From Dictyophora rubrovolvata (taxonomy: Eukaryota; Basidiomycota; Agaricomycetes; Phallales; Phallaceae): DNA of 64,000 nucleotides. A model generated the notes under the pieces. It had not been told where the DNA came from, searched no databases, and was given only the letters and a program-made list of their open reading frames with translations. A program made the translations under genes and the position numbers. Shown here piece after piece: positions 24,171-34,353 of this stretch. Location: assembly GCA_029959195.1 (NCBI GenBank), contig CP114126.1, positions 992,001 to 1,056,000 on the forward strand, written 5' to 3'. How positions within the stretch are numbered: position 1 is the stretch's first letter; every line of letters starts with the position of its first letter.

Positions 24171-26666
24171 ATGTCTCAACCTACCTCCAACTCCCAAAAT
24201 TCCTCTTCCTCTCCCTCTCCCATTGCCATTCCCAAGGCGCATTCAAGGTTGAAATCCATCCTGAAACATCCTATGCGTGACGCCGCTTCCTACTTGACAG
24301 CTCTGTCACAAGCCGATGCTGACGCCCGCGCTGCCCTCCGCAAAAACAGATCTGCAGACAGTTTCAGCGACACGGCTTCAGTCAACTCGTTCATGACCTC
24401 GTCAGCTGTCTCCACGTCGACGGCGGCATCGTCCAGAACAACGTCGAGCGTCAACCTTCGCGGCGACAACGGTTTGCTGCTGGATTCTTCATCTTATCCT
24501 TCTTCGCCTTCTTCCGACGACAACGACGACAGCGACACCAGCAACGACACCAACAATCGGTACAACGGACTGGATGTCTCCCCGTATTCCCTAGAAGAGC
24601 AGGCTCTGCACCAGTTTACTACTAAACATCAGGAATTCGGACACTGCGCTAACGAGTCTTATCGTTTCACTTCTGCATGGAAGACTGGCTCACCCATCGG
24701 GAATCGCGAGGACGAGGAAGCTTCTTATTATATCCTACTCACTACCTATTTTTCATACCTCATTTTAATCGTCTTGGGCCATATCCGTGATTTCCTTGGA
24801 AAAAGGTTCCATGCCTATGCTTACAAACACCTCATGCCCGGTAACGTACGTTTTTTTTCCAGCCTTTTGTTCCCCCGATTCTTTCCTTTCCCTTTTCTTC
24901 CTTTTGGACAATTTTTCTTTGTCCAACTACGCGCAACTGCGCCGCGGTAGGCGGTAAATTATAACAACCGCTTCATTTTTTCACCAATCATTAAACATCG
25001 CTTCGATGACGCTTCTGACATGGATTCTCTTCCTTTTAGGGCTATGCGGCACTGAACTCCGATTTTGATTCCTTCTATTCACGTCGCTTAAAAGCACGTA
25101 TGGACGACTGTTTCTCACGCCCTATCACGGGCGTTCCAGGTCGGACCGTTACTCTGCTTGATCGCACCTCGAGTGACAACAACACGACGCTACACTTGAC
25201 CGGAACGACTTCTCGAGCCCTCAATATCTCTTCGTATAATTATTTGGGATTCGCACAAGCTCAAGGCCCTTGCGCTGATGCTGTTGAAGAGGGTATTAAA
25301 CGATATGGTGTATCTGCGTGTGGACCCCGTCTTGAAGCTGGCACGACAGACTTGCACAATCAAGTCGAGTCTCTCGTAGCCAAATTCGTCGGAACACAAG
25401 ATGCTCTTATTTGTTCTATGGGTTTTGCTACCAACTCCACCACTATCCCCGCCTTGGTTGGAAAAGGATGTCTCGTTATTTCGGACGAATTGAACCACGC
25501 TTCTATTCGGTTTGGTGTCCGTTTGAGTGGTGCAAATGTCCGGACTTTTAAGCATAATGACATGAACTCCCTCGAGTCTTTGCTTAGAGAGGTTATTAGT
25601 CAGGGTCAACCCCGCACACACCGTCCTTGGAAGAAGATTTTGATCGTTGTTGAAGGGTTGTATTCCATGGAGGGTACTTTGGTCGATTTGCCTGCCATTA
25701 TGAAATTGAAGCAACGGTACAAGGTAATAGTGATGTCTTTTTTTTTGCCAATGATATGAACTGAACTCTGGTGTTTTTTTTTTGTAGTTCTATTTATACA
25801 TTGATGAAGCCCACTCCATAGGAGCGTTAGGACCCCACGGTCGAGGTGTTGCGGATTACTTCTCCATCAACCCTGCATCGATCGACCTACTTATGGGTAC
25901 ATTCACCAAATCGTTCGGTGCTTCAGGAGGATACATTGCAGGGTCGAAACAGATAATCTCGCGTTTAAGGCTCCGTTCACATACAGGATGTTATACGGAG
26001 AGTATGTCCCCCGCCGTGCTTACGCAGATTATGGCTAGTATGGCTAGTATCATGGGTGTTCGACCTCCTGCTGTTGGACCTCCTACTATTGTTGAAGAGG
26101 ATACGGCCGAGGGTGGTAGTGCTGCAAAACTGGCGCTTACCATCCCGTCTTCCGCGTCGTCGTTTGCGCCGATTTCAGCTGATGGCTATGTTCATCCCGG
26201 ACCTGCACCAGCTTCGTCTCTACCATCTTGGCTCCACCTCCCTCACAACATTCTCTCAGGCGTTGAAGGTCGATCGCGTTTACAGCGTCTAGCATTCAAC
26301 TCGCGTTATCTCTCGCACGGCTTGCACAAAATGGGCTTTATCACATACGGTCATTCCGATTCACCTATTGTTCCGCTCTTACTATTCCACCCTGGTAAAA
26401 TGACGTTGTTCTCGCGACTCATGTTAGCTCGGAAGCTTCCGATTGTCGTTGTTGTGGTGGGATACCCTGCTACGCCACTCGTCAGTGGACGTGCGAGGTT
26501 TTGTTTGAGTGCTGCGCATACGAAGCAGGATTGTGATTCTGTTTTGAGGGCTTGTGATGAGCTTGGGGATTTGCTTGACTTGAAGATTGGCATTCCTGCT
26601 AAGGAGAGGTGGACGCTTGAGGAGGTTATTAATCGGTCCGTGGAGTTGGTCAATATGGATATGTAA
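24171..26666 (+). CDS. LCB2: Serine palmitoyltransferase subunit 2 (LCB2)
   Basis: The PLP-binding subunit of serine palmitoyltransferase, which condenses serine with palmitoyl-CoA in the ER membrane, the first step of sphingolipid synthesis. The N-terminal 130 residues are Ser/Asp-rich and disordered; then come [13 protein letters not shown], a transmembrane helix [18 protein letters not shown], and, after an intron starting at 24847, the aminotransferase fold: [76 protein letters not shown] and the PLP lysine in [18 protein letters not shown]. The C-terminal domain includes [18 protein letters not shown] and [12 protein letters not shown]. Only two introns. A Pro/Ser-rich insertion of about 65 residues (about 26060-26270) sits after the [12 protein letters not shown] helix, longer than in yeast. 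The heterodimer partner LCB1 is not in this window. Confidence 0.97.
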
Positions 26667-27233
26667 ATTGGCCGCTCGGTTTTTGTCTTCTCCTTTTTTT
26701 TTCATTGTCATTGTCATTGTCAATACCTCGATTGTCGCACGACAAGTTTCAAGTTTCGATAGGATCCAAGGCAGCCCTTTTTCACTCGCGAAATTATTGT
26801 CATTATACGATTTTGTCGTTCTTTTTTCTTTCTTGGTTTCCGCCCTCATATCATGCATTTCGAAGTCATTTCCGGTAGATTGTTTTAGAATTCTCTTCGT
26901 TTCTAAAGCTATTTCACTGATCGCAAATATTTCTTGACAAATTTGTCTAAGTATATCTTTTCTTTCTGTTGTTATTTCTCTCTCTCTCGACTATTATATA
27001 TACAAACGATTCTAGAGGTCGAAAAAAGAATAAATTAAACCAATTTTGATTGATAATCACTAAACTGGAGTTTGTGTTTGTCGGCAACGAAATGTTAGAT
27101 TACAAAAGATTACAAACTGGGTGAACGTTTAGTGAGGTTTAGTGGTGTAATGGCGCCACTTAAATTGACACGTTCATCCAAGTTCAGACTTCTTCTTTTT
27201 CACTTCTCCACATCCACTGTACTAAACAGAACC
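26667..27233. other. Intergenic region LCB2 - glutathione S-transferase
   Basis: The first 350 bases hold T-rich and CATTGT-repeat sequence (26700-26722) typical of a 3' region. The last 130 bases, with CT-rich tracts near 27190-27212, are the likely promoter and leader of the glutathione S-transferase. No coding signal was seen. Confidence 0.5.
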
Positions 27234-28240
27234 ATGGCTCCAAAGTATACTCTTTTGTATTGGGATGGAATTCCGTAGGTTCTCAATTCAATATCTCTAA
27301 TCTGCGCTGACTTTATGTAAAATGTAAATTAGCGGACGAGGGGAAGTGAGTATTCATATTCAGATGGCAAATGATAATACGATTATCTAACGACACCCAA
27401 CCTGTCACGGTGGACAGTATATAAGACTCGCATTCGAATATACCAAAACTCCTTTCGACGAAAAAAATGGTTTTCAGTCATTTTCAGAGTATCTTTCTCC
27501 TAAAGGTCTGCATTTTGCTTCTCCGCTGCTGCGGATCACGGGCGATAACAATGACGCTGGCAATTCGTCGGGCGCGTTCGTATTGTCTCAAACACCGGCG
27601 ATTCTTAATTTTATTGCTCCGAGACTCGGGTTGGCTGGGTCAAACGAATATGAGAAGGCGACTGTTAATCAGTTGACGTTGACTGCTCTTGATTTTAGTA
27701 ATGAGACTCATGATGTATGTTATATGTTCCAGCTCCCCGACGAAACGGCTATGCTAGTTATTTAAAGTTGTTATTGACTTTGAAACTCTTGTATTTAGGT
27801 TCATCACCCAATCGCAGGCTCACTCTACTACGAAGATCAACAACCAGAAGCTAAACGCCGCGCGGAGGATTTCACAACTAACCGCATCCCCAAATTTCTC
27901 ACCCACTTCGAAACAGTTATTCAAGGCAATAATAATACAGCAGGACTCGGAGTTCTCGTCGGTTCGGCTGTTTCAGCTGCTGATTTGACGCTTTTTCAAG
28001 TAGTCGATGGTTTGCTTTTTGCGTTCCCGAAACGCATGGGTACGTTACGCAAGTCTGGGGAGTATGCGCGTGTGTTTGCGTTGCATGAAAGGATTAAAGG
28101 AGAATTGAGTGAGTATTTGGGAAGCACGAGGAGGTTCAAGTATAGTTCGGGGCTTTATAGGTATTATCCTGAATTGGTATGTCTGTTTTTTTTTCTTGTT
28201 TGTTGGAGTTCTGAGGTATTTCTTTTAGGACCAAGAATAG
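27234..28240 (+). CDS. Glutathione S-transferase (sigma-like)
   Basis: A cytosolic glutathione S-transferase of about 235 residues, with a thioredoxin-fold N-terminal domain and helical C-terminal domain. Exon 1 (27234-27274) encodes MAPKYTLLYWDGIP; Tyr in LLYW or the nearby Ser-like position would activate glutathione. Exon 2 is only 13 nt (27333-27345) and supplies GRGE; exon 3 starts at 27418 with YIRLAFEYTKTPFDEKN, together giving the classic GRGEYIRLAFE of sigma-type enzymes. SQTPAILNFIAPRLGL carries the QTPAI glutathione-contact motif (usually QSxAI). The C-terminal domain has RRAEDFTTNRIPKFLTHFE and SAADLTLFQVVDGL, the N-capping box region. The last exon adds only DQE before the stop. 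Likely role is detoxification or peroxide handling; the substrate is not known. Confidence 0.92.
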
Positions 28241-28900
28241 TTGTGTACCAGCGATTAAGCTGCAAATTAAGTTGAATGGATTTGTATACTATGATAAAAA
28301 TGAATTCCCCCTCCGTCTTAAACATCGCAACACGCACACTTGACCAAGTGTGTTTAAATGAATGTATGCTTTTATCTCGCTTCGAGACATTATAATCACG
28401 CATATATCAATCATGAGCCGGATCCCCTTATATGATCATTTCCGTTGTCAAAGCGATTTTAAACTCGAAACAAGAGAGTGCCTGTCATCTCGTCAACACT
28501 GATATTGATGTGATTTAAGTCTAAGTGGTCGGCGGATGTATCCGAGAATATTTCTGGCGTGATGATTATAATTCAAAAGTGCTGATGAGGAAGACTTGAC
28601 ATTCATCTCGTTAAGCCCCTTATTTTTCATTTCATAAAAACCTTGTCCTTTTGTCTGTGTTTACTTGTTTTTACTTACGCAGCATGTGGATACGGACTAA
28701 AGCCATTGTTGTTCAAGTTGAAGGCGCTCAAAACTGTTATAATTTATAGCATACATAATAAGTAGGTTACAATCATTGAGACTAAGTAAGCTGAATTAGA
28801 CATAGATAAAAGCAAATTCCATTTCGACTATAACATGAGCACGGCCGGCGGAACAAGCCACATCGCAAACGCATAGGAATTATTATTTTTCGTTCTGTAT
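28241..28900. other. Convergent 3' region, GST / annexin copy A
   Basis: AT-rich sequence between two convergent stop codons. From about 28666 onward it is similar to 31514 onward, so it includes the left edge of the duplicated annexin block. No gene was seen. Confidence 0.5.
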
Positions 28901-30864
28901 TCAAGCAATAACAGCGCACATGAAATCTCGGAAGTCACCGCTAGTCTCGCTCCTGATTTTTGAGAGAAGAGATCTGCCATAGAGTTCTTGGAAATATTGT
29001 TTTATAGCGTCGAAACGAGGCTTGTTCCAATGTGACCGGATGACACGGTAGACTGATGAAAACAAAAAGAATGAAATCATTCATCGGCAAGAAAAAAAAA
29101 GAAAATTAAAAAGAAAGTAACATAAATATGAAACTTACTGAGGCGTTCATCTTTAGTCCCAGGTCCTTGCATTGCTTCGTGGATTAAAACAGCATCGCGG
29201 TGAGCCCCATAACCGTCCTCTTCCGCTCCTCTCACTACGTACTCCAGAGCAGATTTCATGTGTCCTGAAAATTCATCGTGTATGACTGTGGAGAGGAGGG
29301 GGGACATGTTATAACCCAACATTTCAAGAAGATAATGACGAACAAATTGATAGTTTGACGTTGTAGGTTTGGTAATAAGCTCGGACAAGGGCACGGAGAT
29401 GTGCGTGAGACCGGGTTGCAATGATTTCACAGCTATATTTTGTCAAGAATGGATAATTGAGACAAAGGTTTTCTTACATCGTTATTTCGTCTGTCCCCTT
29501 GCGTCCGGGACCCGCGGCGTGAAGCACTTGGACATCAACTTGAACTGCCGCAGAATCTACATATTCAGTTTCATTCCTATTCGCAACCAGTATCATATTG
29601 AACAGTCGTTCGGTTTTCATTGAAAGCTCTGATCGAATAATGGAAGATAAATCACGTCGGTATATTGCTTGGTATGCAGCTTTAAGAGTGAGAATTTCGC
29701 CTGCGTTCGGAAATTTGATTTAGTTCTGAGAGAGAGAGAGCGGAAATAAAGATTCAATGTTTACTGTTCGTTCGATCGCACAGAACTTCCCGGGGCCAAT
29801 AAATTGATTAGTAACCCGTGTTTGGGATGTAGTCTAATGATAATAAAGACTGACCTGTTAGTATATCTTCGTGCGTTCCAAACCCGGATGAAGCCCTAAT
29901 TCCTTTGAGCATTGTTGGCATTGGTCAGAGGGATGTGTTACCTGTGAAGAAGCCAACGATCGAAGCCAACGGGACCGAGCGCCTTCGCACGCAGCGCATA
30001 TTCATACTTAGAGCTGGTTTCTTTCTCAATCTGAAAAAAAGTCGAGATGGGCTGTACTAAAAAAGAATAAAAAGAAGATAATGCTTACAGACTCGATAAG
30101 GTCCCTTCCCGTAGAGCTTTGGTAGGCTCTGTTTACTGAGTCGACTTGGTATGCGTCTAGAGGCGCAATAGCCTCGGTAAGCGCCTCTTCGTCTGTACCA
30201 AAACCCTGTAAAGATAGTAGGTGAATAAAGCACGAAATGGAAGAGAAAAAATGTAATCAAACGCTTGCACTAAAAGCTTTGCGAATGACCTCTGAAACAC
30301 GGCGAGCGTCGAAACCAGGGAGAGAACCTGTATAAGGTGGGGCAGGAGGCGGCGGTGGTATTGGTACGCCCAAGTAGATCAATGTATCGGGACGGGGTGT
30401 TGAGGGTTTATAGATTAGGGAAAGAAAACCCTTCGGTTCAGCAAATGGCTGAGATTGGGTTTGATACGGTGGGGGAGGCATGATCGGAGGGGATACTCTT
30501 CCGCTGGAGAGATAGCCTGGTGTTGGCATTGGTGATTTACTATGCCCGTCCTGTGGGAGGCTTGAGACGGAAAGGTCGTTTCATTAACGTTGTTGGGTAA
30601 TGTAAGAGCAACATACGGTATATAGTTGGGATTGTAGTTGTGTCGCAAGGGCGGATTTGGAGGAGGTGCATAGCTTTGATAACTGAGAGAAAAAGTAGAT
30701 GTTTACCTCAAGAGCGAGGTATTGCATAATGACTTGCCTGCTTCCGTATGGGCTATAATTCATATAGGTTAGATGAGTCAGGTAAGATAAGGAAAATACC
30801 TTGAGGCTCGTGGTGGTGGTGGTCCCTGTGGATCCGCGAACCTTGAAGAACGATCATCGATCAT
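28901..30864 (-). CDS. Annexin, tandem copy A
   Basis: Annexins bind acidic phospholipids in a calcium-dependent way and act in membrane trafficking and repair. I place the start at 30864 (MIDDRSSRFADPQGPPPPRA). The N-terminal 110 or so residues are rich in Pro, Tyr, Ser and Gln (SYQSYAPPPNPPL, GVPIPPPPPAPPYTGSLPGF), as in annexin A7/A11-type proteins. The core has four annexin repeats with recognisable type II calcium sites: GFGTDEEAL, GFGTHEDIL, GRKGTDEIT and GPGTKDERL, and it ends FQELYGRSLLSKIRSE and DFRDFMCAVIA. Around eight introns interrupt it. Its paralogue is copy B at 31737-33719. The four sites appear intact, so the protein is probably functional. Confidence 0.92.
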
Positions 30865-31736
30865 CGTCAAAACTTACTTGATGCACTGAAGATTTGAAAG
30901 GAAATATATACCTCGCAGGGGATCTTTAAGTTGCCAAGTAGATTTGAATTCAAAGGTACAACATTTCAAGATTCCTGCCATACTCACCCACCAGATTGTA
31001 CATGACTTTGTTGCTGATATCCAGCCTGAAAAGATGGAGGCAGTCCAGGAAGCGGCAAATAACTAGAAACAAGAAACAGCGCTCGGAGAACAATCTACAA
31101 GCTGAATAGTCATGCGCACGCACTTTGGCTGATAGTAAGGATTTTGTTTTTGCTGTGATTGCACCGATCCGGGCCACGGTGGGTAGTTTGGATAAGACAT
31201 TCAAATGTTGTTTTGCTTCTGACTTTCTGACTTCTGACGTGTTCTTGTATTAAAATACATTTTCCAGCGCGCACATCATTGCACCCGCCTCGTGCTTGTG
31301 GACTCGTTCATCTCAGCTGCCAGGTGTGTGAGAACGCTTTCAGCTGACGTAAGGCTAAAGGCGTTTAAGAATCAAATCAGGCAGGATCTATATCAGACTC
31401 TTACCCAATCGCCTTTTTGAAAAGGCGATTGGGTAAGAGTCTGGATCTATACACGAAGAAAGATAAATAGAAGTCAGGAGTAAGATCCGGCCCATTCGGG
31501 GTATGACTTTACGTTGTTTTACTTACTACGCGACATGTGGATGCGGGCAGAAGCCAGTGTTGAAGGCACTCAAATTTATAGTATATATACATGATAAGTA
31601 GGTTACAATCATTGAGACTAAGTACGCTGAATCAGACATAGACAAAAGCAAATTCCATCTCGACTACAACACGAGCACGGGCGGCGGAACGAAGCAACAT
31701 CGCAAACGCATAGGAATTATTTTTTTTGTTCTGTAT
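30865..31736. other. Spacer between annexin copies
   Basis: This holds the 5' flank of copy A (to about 31322), a unique spacer of about 190 bases with a hairpin at 31394-31443, and the 3' flank of copy B. A plus-strand frame at about 30934-31066 reads HFKIPAIL and KMEAVQEAANN and matches the longer frame upstream of copy B, but here it is closed by a stop codon. Confidence 0.6.
31394..31443. repeat. 24-bp perfect inverted repeat (hairpin) between annexin copies
   Basis: The left arm CAGACTCTTACCCAATCGCC plus TTTT (31394-31417) pairs exactly with the right arm at 31420-31443, with a two-base loop. The nine-base word GGATCTATA flanks it directly at 31384-31392 and 31443-31451, like a target-site duplication of a very short inserted palindrome. 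Confidence 0.9.
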
Positions 31737-33719
31737 TCAAGCAACTTGAATAACGGCACACATAAAATCTCTGTAGTCACCGCTGATCTCGCTCCTAATT
31801 TTTGAGAGAAGAGATTTGCCATAGAGTTCTTGGAAATATTGTTTTATAGCGTCGAAACGAGGTCTGTTCCAATGTGCACGGATTACACGGTAGACTGTTC
31901 AGAACAAGGAAATGAAATCATTCATCAACCAAAAAAACAAAAGAAAATAACATAAACATGAAACTTACTGAGACGTTCATCTTTAGTCCCAAGGCCTTGC
32001 ATTGCTTCGTGAATTAAAACAGCATCGCGGTAAACCCCATAACCGTCCTCTTCCACTCCTCTTACTACGTACTCCAAAGAAGATTTCATGTGTCCTGAAA
32101 ACTCATCGCGCATGGCTGTGAAGAGGAGGCAGGGAAGGTTAGGTATAACGTAACATGAATAAAATAAAATAATGACGAACAAGTTGAGAGTTTGACGTGA
32201 TAAGTTCGCTGATAAGCCCGAACAAGAGCACGTAGATGTGCGTCAGACCGGGTTGCAATGATTGAACAGCTATTTTTCGTCAAGAATGAATAATTGAGAC
32301 AAAAGTGTTCTTACATCGTTATTTCATCTGTCCCTTTTCGTCCGGGACCCGCGGCATGAAGCACTTGAACATCAGCTTGAACTGCAGCAAAATCCACATA
32401 TTCAGTTTCATTCCTATTCGCAACCAGTATCATATTGAACAGTCGTTCGGTTTTCATTGAAAGCTCTGATCGAATAATGGAGGATAAATCACGTCTGTAT
32501 ATTGCTTGGTATGCAGCTTTAAGAGTGAGAATTTCGCCTGCGTTCGAAAACTTGATTTAGTTTCTGAGAGAAAGAGAGCGGAAATGAAAATTCAGTGTTT
32601 ACTGTTTGTTCGATCGCACAGAACTTCTGGCCAATGAATCAATTAGCAACCCGTGTTTGGGATGTAGTCTAATGATAAATAAAGGCTGACCTGTTAGTAT
32701 GTCTTCGTGCGTCCCAAACCCGGATGAAGCTCTAATTCCTTTGAGTATTGTTGGCAGTCACCATTAGTTAGAAAAATGCGTTACCTGTGAAGGAGCCAAC
32801 AATCGAAGCCAACGGGACCGAGCGCCTTCGCACGCAGCGCGTATTCATACCAGGAGCTGGTTTCTTTTTCAATCTAAAAAACAAAGTCTCGATGGGCTGT
32901 ACTAACAAAAGATAAAAAGAAGATAATGCTTACAGACTTGATAAGGTCCTTTCCCGTAGAGCTTTGGTAGGCTCTGTTTACTGAGTCGACTTGGTATGCA
33001 TCTAGAGGTGCAATAGCCTCGGTAAGAGCCTTTTCATCTGTACCAAAACCCTGTAAAAATAGTCGCCGGTGAATGAAGCACAAAATGGAAGGGGAAAAAA
33101 TGTAATCAAACGCTTACTCTAAAAGCTTTGCGAATGACCTCTGAAACACGGTGAGCGTCGAAACCAGGGAGAGAACCTGTATAAGGTGGGGCAGGAGGCG
33201 GCGGCGGTATTGGTACACCCAAGTAGATCAATGCGCCGGGACGAGGTGTCGAGGGTTTATTGATTGGGGAAACAAAAACCCCCGGTTCAGCAAATGGCTG
33301 AGGCTGGGTTTGATACGGCAGTGGGGGCATGGTGGAAAGGGATACTCTTCCGCTGGAGGGATAGCCTGGTGTTAGCATTAGTGATTGACTATTCCGGTCC
33401 CGTGGGAGGCTTGAGACGGAGAAAGGTCGTTTCATTAACTTTGTTGGGTAATGTAAGAGCAACATACGGTATATAGTTGGGATTGTAGTTGTGTCGCAAG
33501 GGCGGATTTGGAGGAGGTGCATAACTTTGATAACTGGAGAGAGAAAGTAGGTGTTTACTTCAAGAGCGAGGCACAATTGTAGTACTTGCCTGCTTCCGTA
33601 TGGGCTGTAATTCATATGGGTTGGATGAATGGAGTAAGATAAGTTGTATTGAGAAATTACCTTGAGGCTCGTGGTGGTGGTGGTCCCTGTGGAGCCGCGA
33701 ACCTTAAAGAAATGATCAT
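31737..33719 (-). CDS. Annexin, tandem copy B
   Basis: Paralogue of copy A with the same exon layout. The start at 33719 gives MIISLRFAAPQGPPPPRA, aligned to copy A after the first five residues. The Pro-rich N-terminus includes GVPIPPPPPAPPYTGSLPGF, and the four calcium-binding repeats read GFGTDEKAL, GFGTHEDIL, GRKGTDEIT and GLGTKDERL. It ends FQELYGKSLLSKIRSEISG and DFMCAVIQVA, three residues longer than copy A. Differences from copy A are scattered substitutions with reading frames kept, which suggests both genes remain under selection. It is divergent from the serine carboxypeptidase, whose 5' region touches the right edge of the duplicated block. Confidence 0.92.
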
Positions 33720-34353
33720 TGTCAAGATTTACTTCTTCAACGCGCAGAAAATTGAAGGCTAGTTTTACGCAGGAGAAGAATTATAACTAGAGCGCCTTTA
33801 GAATCAGATGCACTGAAGATTTTGAAAGGAAATATATACCTCGCAGGGTATCTTGACAAGTTGATTTGAATTCAAAGGTACATCATTTCGAGATTCCTGC
33901 CATACTCACCCAGACTGTACATTACTTTGTTGCTGATATCCTCCCTGAAAAGATGGAGGCGGTCCAGGAGGCGGCAAATAACTGGGAACAACACTTGGAG
34001 AACAATCTACGAGCTAAACAGTCGTGCGCACGCACCTTGGCTGGTAAGGATCTTGTTGTTGCTGCGATTGCCCCGATCCGGGCCACGGTGGATAGTTTGG
34101 ATAAGACATTCAAATGTTGTTTTGCTTCTGACTTTCTGACGTGTTTTTGCGAGTCAAGCTATTAAATCATATTTCCCAGCGCGCACGTCATTGCACCGCC
34201 TCGTGCTTGTGGACTCGTTCATCTCAGCTGCCAGTGCGTGTGCCTGGGCTGGGCAGTGAAAAGTATACAAGTGGCTGTGGCTATGTGACAGTCACGCGGA
34301 TTCTTGCCGATCCTCAAAGTGTGACGCTATCTTCGTCTCGCTCGGCGAATGCG
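33720..34353. other. Divergent intergenic region annexin B / carboxypeptidase, with a conserved frame
   Basis: A plus-strand frame at 33866-34165 (KMEAVQEAANNWEQHLENN inside) is open for 99 codons. The equivalent sequence upstream of copy A is broken by stops, so the frame is probably a fossil of a gene fragment or noncoding promoter DNA copied with the annexin. The last 120 bases form the carboxypeptidase leader. Confidence 0.5.

Larger units (their letters stand above)
28666..34234. repeat. Tandem direct duplication of a ~2.7 kb annexin block
   Basis: The segment at about 28666-31322 (copy A) is repeated at about 31514-34234 (copy B), in the same orientation. Long stretches agree at roughly nine bases in ten by eye, in exons, introns and the 5' flank alike, including the shared right edge GTGGACTCGTTCATCTCAGC (copy A about 31300, copy B about 34213). 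Each copy carries a complete annexin gene on the minus strand. About 190 bases separate the copies and contain a long hairpin. Similarity in introns and flanks argues for a fairly recent DNA-level duplication. Confidence 0.9.
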
